Shown: piece after piece, positions 5,968 to 8,828 of the stretch
How positions within the stretch are numbered: position 1 is the first letter of the stretch
How the letters are laid out: the number at the start of each line of letters is the position of its first letter
Assembly (NCBI GenBank): GCA_039819785.1
Contig: JBCBRH010000063.1
Location: forward strand, 1 to 8,828
Length of the DNA stretch: 8,828 bases
Source: JBCBRD01 sp039819785
Lineage (GTDB): Bacteria; Pseudomonadota; Alphaproteobacteria; Rhizobiales; Hyphomicrobiaceae
Reading direction: 5' to 3'
Translations under genes and position numbers: made by a program
Notes under the pieces: generated by a model
The model's database searches: none
What the model saw: the letters and a program-made list of their open reading frames with translations, nothing else
What the model was told of the DNA's origin: nothing

Positions 5968-6690
5968 TTAGTGCTGCGCTTCCACGCGCCCCTCGGGCAT
6001 ATCAATCCAGTCCATGAGCGGGGTAAGCCACACCGGGTCGGCGGCATAGAAGAGCCCATGCCCGGTACCCTCGTGGAAAACAATCGATATAGGGCTGGAG
6101 AGTTGTTTGTTGCGCTCGAAAAACGGAGTGCACGGGAAGCCCAGGTCATCGACGCTATCGGCCATCGACAACAAGCGGCCGTCAAGGCCGTCGGCGGACA
6201 GTTGGTCTCCGGCGATCGTCTCGGCGATACAGCCGGCGAGGATCGCGTAGTTGACCTCTGGGTCTTGCAACTCCCGCGCAGCCCGTAGCGTCATGTATCC
6301 ACCCTTGCTGAACCCGACGACTGTGATGTTTGCGCTTGGCACACCAGCACCCCGCAAAGTGCGCACCTGGTCGACAATTGTATCGACATATTCCAACCCG
6401 CCGGGTTCGCGTAGCTCCGCGACCACAACATGGCCATGCGAAGACAGCGCCTCGGTGATGCCCCTGAAGTCGTAGGGCCCAAACCGTTCCGAAACGGCCT
6501 CGGGCCCTTCGGTTTCGATAATGCGTCCGTGAACATAGATGATATAGCGGGAATCGGCCCCGATCTGCTCCGGCAGGTTGTGCAAGACGGTTTGTGCAAA
6601 CGCGTGACCGCCCAGCATGGCAAGCAAAAGCGCGATAGCAGACGCCCGCCGCGAGACGGCAGGTAGGCGACGGCAAAATGAGAAGTTCAT
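5968..6690 (-). CDS. Secreted or periplasmic alpha/beta-hydrolase-fold protein
   Basis: A 240-residue protein with a clear signal peptide: positive N-terminus (RR at 7-8 and 14-15), hydrophobic core (ASAIALLLAML, 16-26) and likely cleavage after AFA at 30-32. The mature part shows YIIYVHG (49-55), a nucleophile elbow G-F-S128-K-G-G, a candidate acid D178 or D181 (SMADSVDD) and a His H211 in EGTGHGLFY. It therefore looks like an exported serine hydrolase or esterase. ATG 6690 is preceded by AGAGGA at a good distance; the frame is open for another 95 codons upstream, but that extension is not protein-like and lacks this signal. It lies 182 bases after the upstream hydrolase stop, so an extra promoter is possible, and 25 bases before the phosphatase start. 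Substrate is unknown. Confidence 0.88.
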   Translation of the reverse strand: MNFSFCRRLPAVSRRASAIALLLAMLGGHAFAQTVLHNLPEQIGADSRYIIYVHGRIIETEGPEAVSERFGPYDFRGITEALSSHGHVVVAELREPGGLEYVDTIVDQVRTLRGAGVPSANITVVGFSKGGYMTLRAARELQDPEVNYAILAGCIAETIAGDQLSADGLDGRLLSMADSVDDLGFPCTPFFERNKQLSSPISIVFHEGTGHGLFYAADPVWLTPLMDWIDMPEGRVEAQH

Positions 6691-6872
6691 GGTGAAGTCC
6701 TCTTTTGTGTTCGTGTGTACGGCTCCAACGACCAAGTAGAGGTTTTCGTAAGCGACGCTTTCCCGATCGTGCTTTTGCGTGAGTTTAAGCGCCGAAAGGT
6801 TAATTGCCCTGCGTGATCGCGACGAAATCGGCGACAGCCACGGCGATGAGAATTGCGAGAGCAGACCGCTCT

Positions 6873-7640
6873 TTACGTTTCGTGGATGGCCTCGAATGAT
6901 TGGGGTGTGCTGGTTGGGCCCACACGGTGCGCTGTACGCGCCAGGAACGCCGAGATAGACCGTCGGAGACCGCAAGGGTTGTCTATATGCAATAAGTGCC
7001 CGCCGGTAAGGATCTCAAACTCTGCGCCTGCGATCCTTTCGGCGCTCAGCCGTGCGCCACGATGCGTGGCTCTGTTCTCGCTGCCTACGATAACAAGTGT
7101 CGGCACCATTACCTGTGCGAGGTGCCGGCGCCCGTCATAAGTCCGGGCCGCATCGAAGGCGTCGAGGATACGATCACGCGGCATCTGGGACAGGAAGCGG
7201 CGCGCCTCTTTTGCCGCAGCGGGGGACTGGCCGGCGGCGCCCATCAGATTGAGCCAGGACCGTGGAAGGCATTGCAGCAAAGGGCGCGCCAGCCTAGGTC
7301 CGGCTCGTCTGATCCAACGGTCGGTGACTGTTGGCACCGATTCCACCAGAATCAGCGCCCTTGGACGCATTGCCGTCCGCGCGAGCAATTCCAGCGCAAC
7401 CATACCCCCAAGGGAGTGCCCGATCAGCACCATGTCGTCTTCAACACGTGGCAAAAGCGTGTCCGAGAAGCGTTCGACCGTCGGGGCCGCGACCGCTTCA
7501 GCATCCCCATGCCCGGGTAAATCCGGCATTTGCGCGCGCGGAAGATCGGAGGTGAGGTCAAGCCACGTGGCGCCCGACAAGCCCGCGCCGTGAATCCACA
7601 GACTGCTTATGTCCTTCAGGAAATCTTCGCTATTCGCCAT
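6873..7640 (-). CDS. Alpha/beta hydrolase (first in cluster)
   Basis: A 255-residue cytoplasmic alpha/beta hydrolase. Motifs are LWIHGAGLSG (14-23, oxyanion hole), MPDLPGHGDAE (38-48), nucleophile elbow G-H-S76-L-G-G, and His H215 in GGHLLHIDNP. At the usual place of the acid the sequence is VGSENRATH, with N189 where most have Asp; I recall related proteins with the same Asn, so another acid may serve or the activity may differ. A cap region lies at about 104-172. ATG 7640 is chosen because GGAGG sits five bases upstream; an in-frame ATG at 7655 lacks this. The start overlaps the end of the small upstream frame by 11 bases, suggesting coupling. It is the first sizeable gene behind the TetR-type operator. 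Its reaction is unknown. Confidence 0.9.
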   Translation of the reverse strand: MANSEDFLKDISSLWIHGAGLSGATWLDLTSDLPRAQMPDLPGHGDAEAVAAPTVERFSDTLLPRVEDDMVLIGHSLGGMVALELLARTAMRPRALILVESVPTVTDRWIRRAGPRLARPLLQCLPRSWLNLMGAAGQSPAAAKEARRFLSQMPRDRILDAFDAARTYDGRRHLAQVMVPTLVIVGSENRATHRGARLSAERIAGAEFEILTGGHLLHIDNPCGLRRSISAFLARTAHRVGPTSTPQSFEAIHET

Positions 7641-7827
7641 GGTCCCTCCAAACATCAGCGGGTAACATGATGACCCTGCCCTGTATCACGGTCGTCGGCG
7701 CGAATGGGCCGCGCCCGGGCTGTACTGCAAACAACCGATGGGACGCCAACCAACCCTGAAACTCAGCTACGTCGGCCAAGTGGGTAGTGCCGCCTGCCTC
7801 GACGACGATCTTGACTTCAAGAGCCAT
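7630..7827 (-). CDS. Small hypothetical protein, about 65 residues
   Basis: I do not recognise this protein. From ATG 7827 it reads MALEVKIVVEAGGTTHLADV, then a segment with FQGWLASHRLFAV, a PGRGPFAPTTVIQGRVIMLP stretch and an acidic end (WRDHGE). There is no signal peptide or membrane segment. In-frame ATGs at 7830, 7839 and 7842 are alternatives, and none has a strong Shine-Dalgarno sequence. The stop lies inside the next hydrolase gene (overlap 7630-7640), and the start is directly behind the palindromic operator, a position typical of a true first operon gene. It might instead be a leader frame that couples translation of the hydrolase. The predicted beta-rich pattern with charged ends looks protein-like rather than random. 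Confidence 0.6.
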   Translation of the reverse strand: MALEVKIVVEAGGTTHLADVAEFQGWLASHRLFAVQPGRGPFAPTTVIQGRVIMLPADVWRDHGE

Positions 7828-7843
7828 CATGTTTCTCATCATT

Positions 7844-7875
7844 CTGAGCACTTGCTCAATTGAGCAAGTGCTCAG
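7844..7875. promoter_or_regulatory. 32-bp perfect palindromic operator (double TetR-type site)
   Basis: The whole stretch is a perfect palindrome centred between 7859 and 7860. It is built of two 14-bp sites, TGAGCACTTGCTCA (7845-7858) and TGAGCAAGTGCTCA (7861-7874), separated by two bases; each has perfect 6-bp arms around a 2-bp centre, the usual TetR-family layout. TTGAGC, close to a -35 box, occurs on both strands within it, so binding should block both the regulator and the hydrolase cluster. It lies 28 bases before the TetR start and 16 bases before the small frame's start. The binding protein is presumed to be the adjacent regulator. Confidence 0.88.
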
Positions 7876-7902
7876 TGAAGGGGTAGATGTCAAGGGAGGT
7901 GT

Positions 7903-8502
7903 ATGAACCGATTATCAGGGCAGGAACGGCGGTCGCAAATCGTTGAAGGCGCGTGCGCCATCATCCTGGAAAAGGGCCTTTCCGGCACAGCAACCCGGGA
8001 TGTTACGCGTCATCTAGGTGTCGGGTCAGGGCTGTTGCACCATTATTTCAAGACATGGGGAGAGCTGCGCGCAGAAGTCGTGAAGACGTTCATCCATCAG
8101 GAGATCGCCGCATTGCGCCAGGCCCTGTCTAACTGCCCAACAGATCGCGTGTTTGAGTGCTTCATCGACTGGATGACCTCTGACCCTGACCTGCGGTTCT
8201 GGAAACTTTGGCTGGATGCCATCGAAGAAGCGCGCCGTGACCCCGATCTGGCAGCGATTGTTCAAGATGGTCATGTTCAATGGCACGCCGCGATTGTGGA
8301 AATGCTCGAACGATCCTCCGAGAACGGTCCTTTGGACAATGTCCATGCCCAACACGCAGCGTGGCGAGTCTCAGCATTATTCGACGGGTTAATGGGGATC
8401 ATGACCATCGGGCGCGCGCCGTTGACCAAAGAGTTCGTGAAAGAGCTTGTGTCCGAGCAGATTGACATGGAATTGCGTCGCGGTCGGTATAAAGCACCTT
8501 AG
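7903..8502 (+). CDS. TetR-family regulator, BetI-like
   Basis: A 199-residue regulator. The N-terminal TetR helix-turn-helix covers residues 10-55, with GTATRDVTRHLGVGSGLLHH (28-47) followed by YFKTWGELRAEV. The C-terminal part resembles the BetI-type ligand domain (FWKLWLDAIEEARRDPDLAA 99-118; WRVSALFDGLMGIMTIG 154-170). Such proteins usually repress until a small ligand binds. The ATG follows AGGGAGG at a short distance of three to four bases. The divergent hydrolase cluster and the palindrome between them point to local control and self-control. BetI itself responds to choline, but no choline genes are present, so the ligand is probably a substrate or product of the hydrolases. No terminator is visible after the stop. 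Family is sure; ligand is unknown. Confidence 0.92.
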   Translation: MNRLSGQERRSQIVEGACAIILEKGLSGTATRDVTRHLGVGSGLLHHYFKTWGELRAEVVKTFIHQEIAALRQALSNCPTDRVFECFIDWMTSDPDLRFWKLWLDAIEEARRDPDLAAIVQDGHVQWHAAIVEMLERSSENGPLDNVHAQHAAWRVSALFDGLMGIMTIGRAPLTKEFVKELVSEQIDMELRRGRYKAP

Positions 8503-8828
8503 TCCGGCGAAGAGATGGATCGGGATTGGTCAACCCCGCTTTGCCGGCCAAAGGCCCTGAATCGTGCACTAATCGCTATCTCAACCCGAAACTGCAGTAT
8601 GAGCCAGCTCGAAGATGTCGGAAACATCAACGGATATGGCGTGTGCATTGACCGGTTCGCGCCTTTGGGCGTATGAAAGTCGAGCGGGCGACTTGTATTT
8701 AGACCCTTCCAAGCTATTGCGGAATTGGATTTGCCAGCTACCCCAGATCAAGCGCAGCCATCAAGCCAAACATCGCCAAGATTTTCGGGGCGGCACTCCC
8801 CAGCCACGAGGCGTGCGATTCTGGCGCT
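8503..8828. other. Region without a supported gene after the TetR gene
   Basis: I find no convincing gene. On the minus strand a frame enters from the window edge and stops with TAG at 8738-8740; its last residues (SAAPKILAMFGLMAALDLG) look hydrophobic and could be the C-terminus of a gene that begins outside the window, but 29 residues are too few to judge. A plus-strand ATG at 8599 gives only 25 codons. The hairpin CTTTG-CCGGC-CAAAG (8539-8553) has no T run. Confidence 0.4.

Noticed and set aside
6858..6872. AGAGC/GCTCT hairpin next to the end of the first hydrolase as a terminator.
   Set aside because: The stem is only five base pairs and no T run follows on the minus strand, which is the strand that would need it.
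6800..6925. Minus-strand 41-codon frame from a GTG with a hydrophobic end (ALAILIAVAVADF), overlapping the end of the first hydrolase.
   Set aside because: No ribosome site and no ATG; it may be chance, although the hydrophobic run is striking.
6691..6975. Long N-terminal extension of the secreted hydrolase.
   Set aside because: It has no protein-like character, would bury the signal peptide, and ATG 6690 has a good ribosome site.
8599..8676. 25-codon plus-strand frame starting with ATG.
   Set aside because: Short, without a ribosome site and with no recognisable motif.

Overview
The window looks like a piece of an alphaproteobacterial genome, most likely Rhodobacteraceae (roseobacter type). 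The reasons are its moderately high GC with lower-GC gaps, the short MerR-linked CDF transporter starting MSGCCGHD, a CbiM-type protein starting MHIEPG behind a cobalamin riboswitch, and a histidine phosphatase of the 'LTHPQV' type. This assignment rests on family resemblance from memory; no search was run.

Left part (1-2455) concerns metals. A truncated MerR-family regulator gene (minus strand) is divergent from a short cation-diffusion-facilitator protein. The gap between them holds a textbook MerR promoter: a perfect dyad inside a 19-bp spacer. A gene for an isoprenylcysteine-methyltransferase-like membrane protein is coupled to the transporter, but it is broken by a frameshift and a TGA in place of an expected Trp codon. 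Next come a cobalamin riboswitch, a stand-alone CbiM-like cobalt transport protein and a clear intrinsic terminator.

Middle part (2456-4050, plus strand): a mostly empty gap ends in an operator-like site, followed by the wreck of a CatB/XAT-type hexapeptide acetyltransferase (one-base frameshift plus loss of the whole catalytic beta-helix). An intact AraC regulator with a GyrI-like ligand-binding domain starts three bases after its stop.

Right part (4189-8502) is a compact minus-strand gene cluster facing a divergent TetR/BetI-like regulator. In transcription order it encodes a small unknown protein of about 65 residues, an alpha/beta hydrolase, a secreted alpha/beta hydrolase, a histidine phosphatase, a third alpha/beta hydrolase (ATGA overlap) and a VOC/glyoxalase-fold protein. 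The divergent promoter holds a perfect 32-bp palindrome made of two 14-bp TetR-type sites. A near copy of one site lies at 2704-2717, upstream of the acetyltransferase remnant and the AraC gene. The convergent transcription units from about 2700 to 8500 may therefore be one TetR-controlled detoxification or catabolic regulon. The substrate cannot be read from the sequence. This cluster is the best candidate for an undescribed system here.

The last 326 bases hold no gene that I can support. I saw no tRNA, rRNA, CRISPR array, complete insertion sequence or replication origin.
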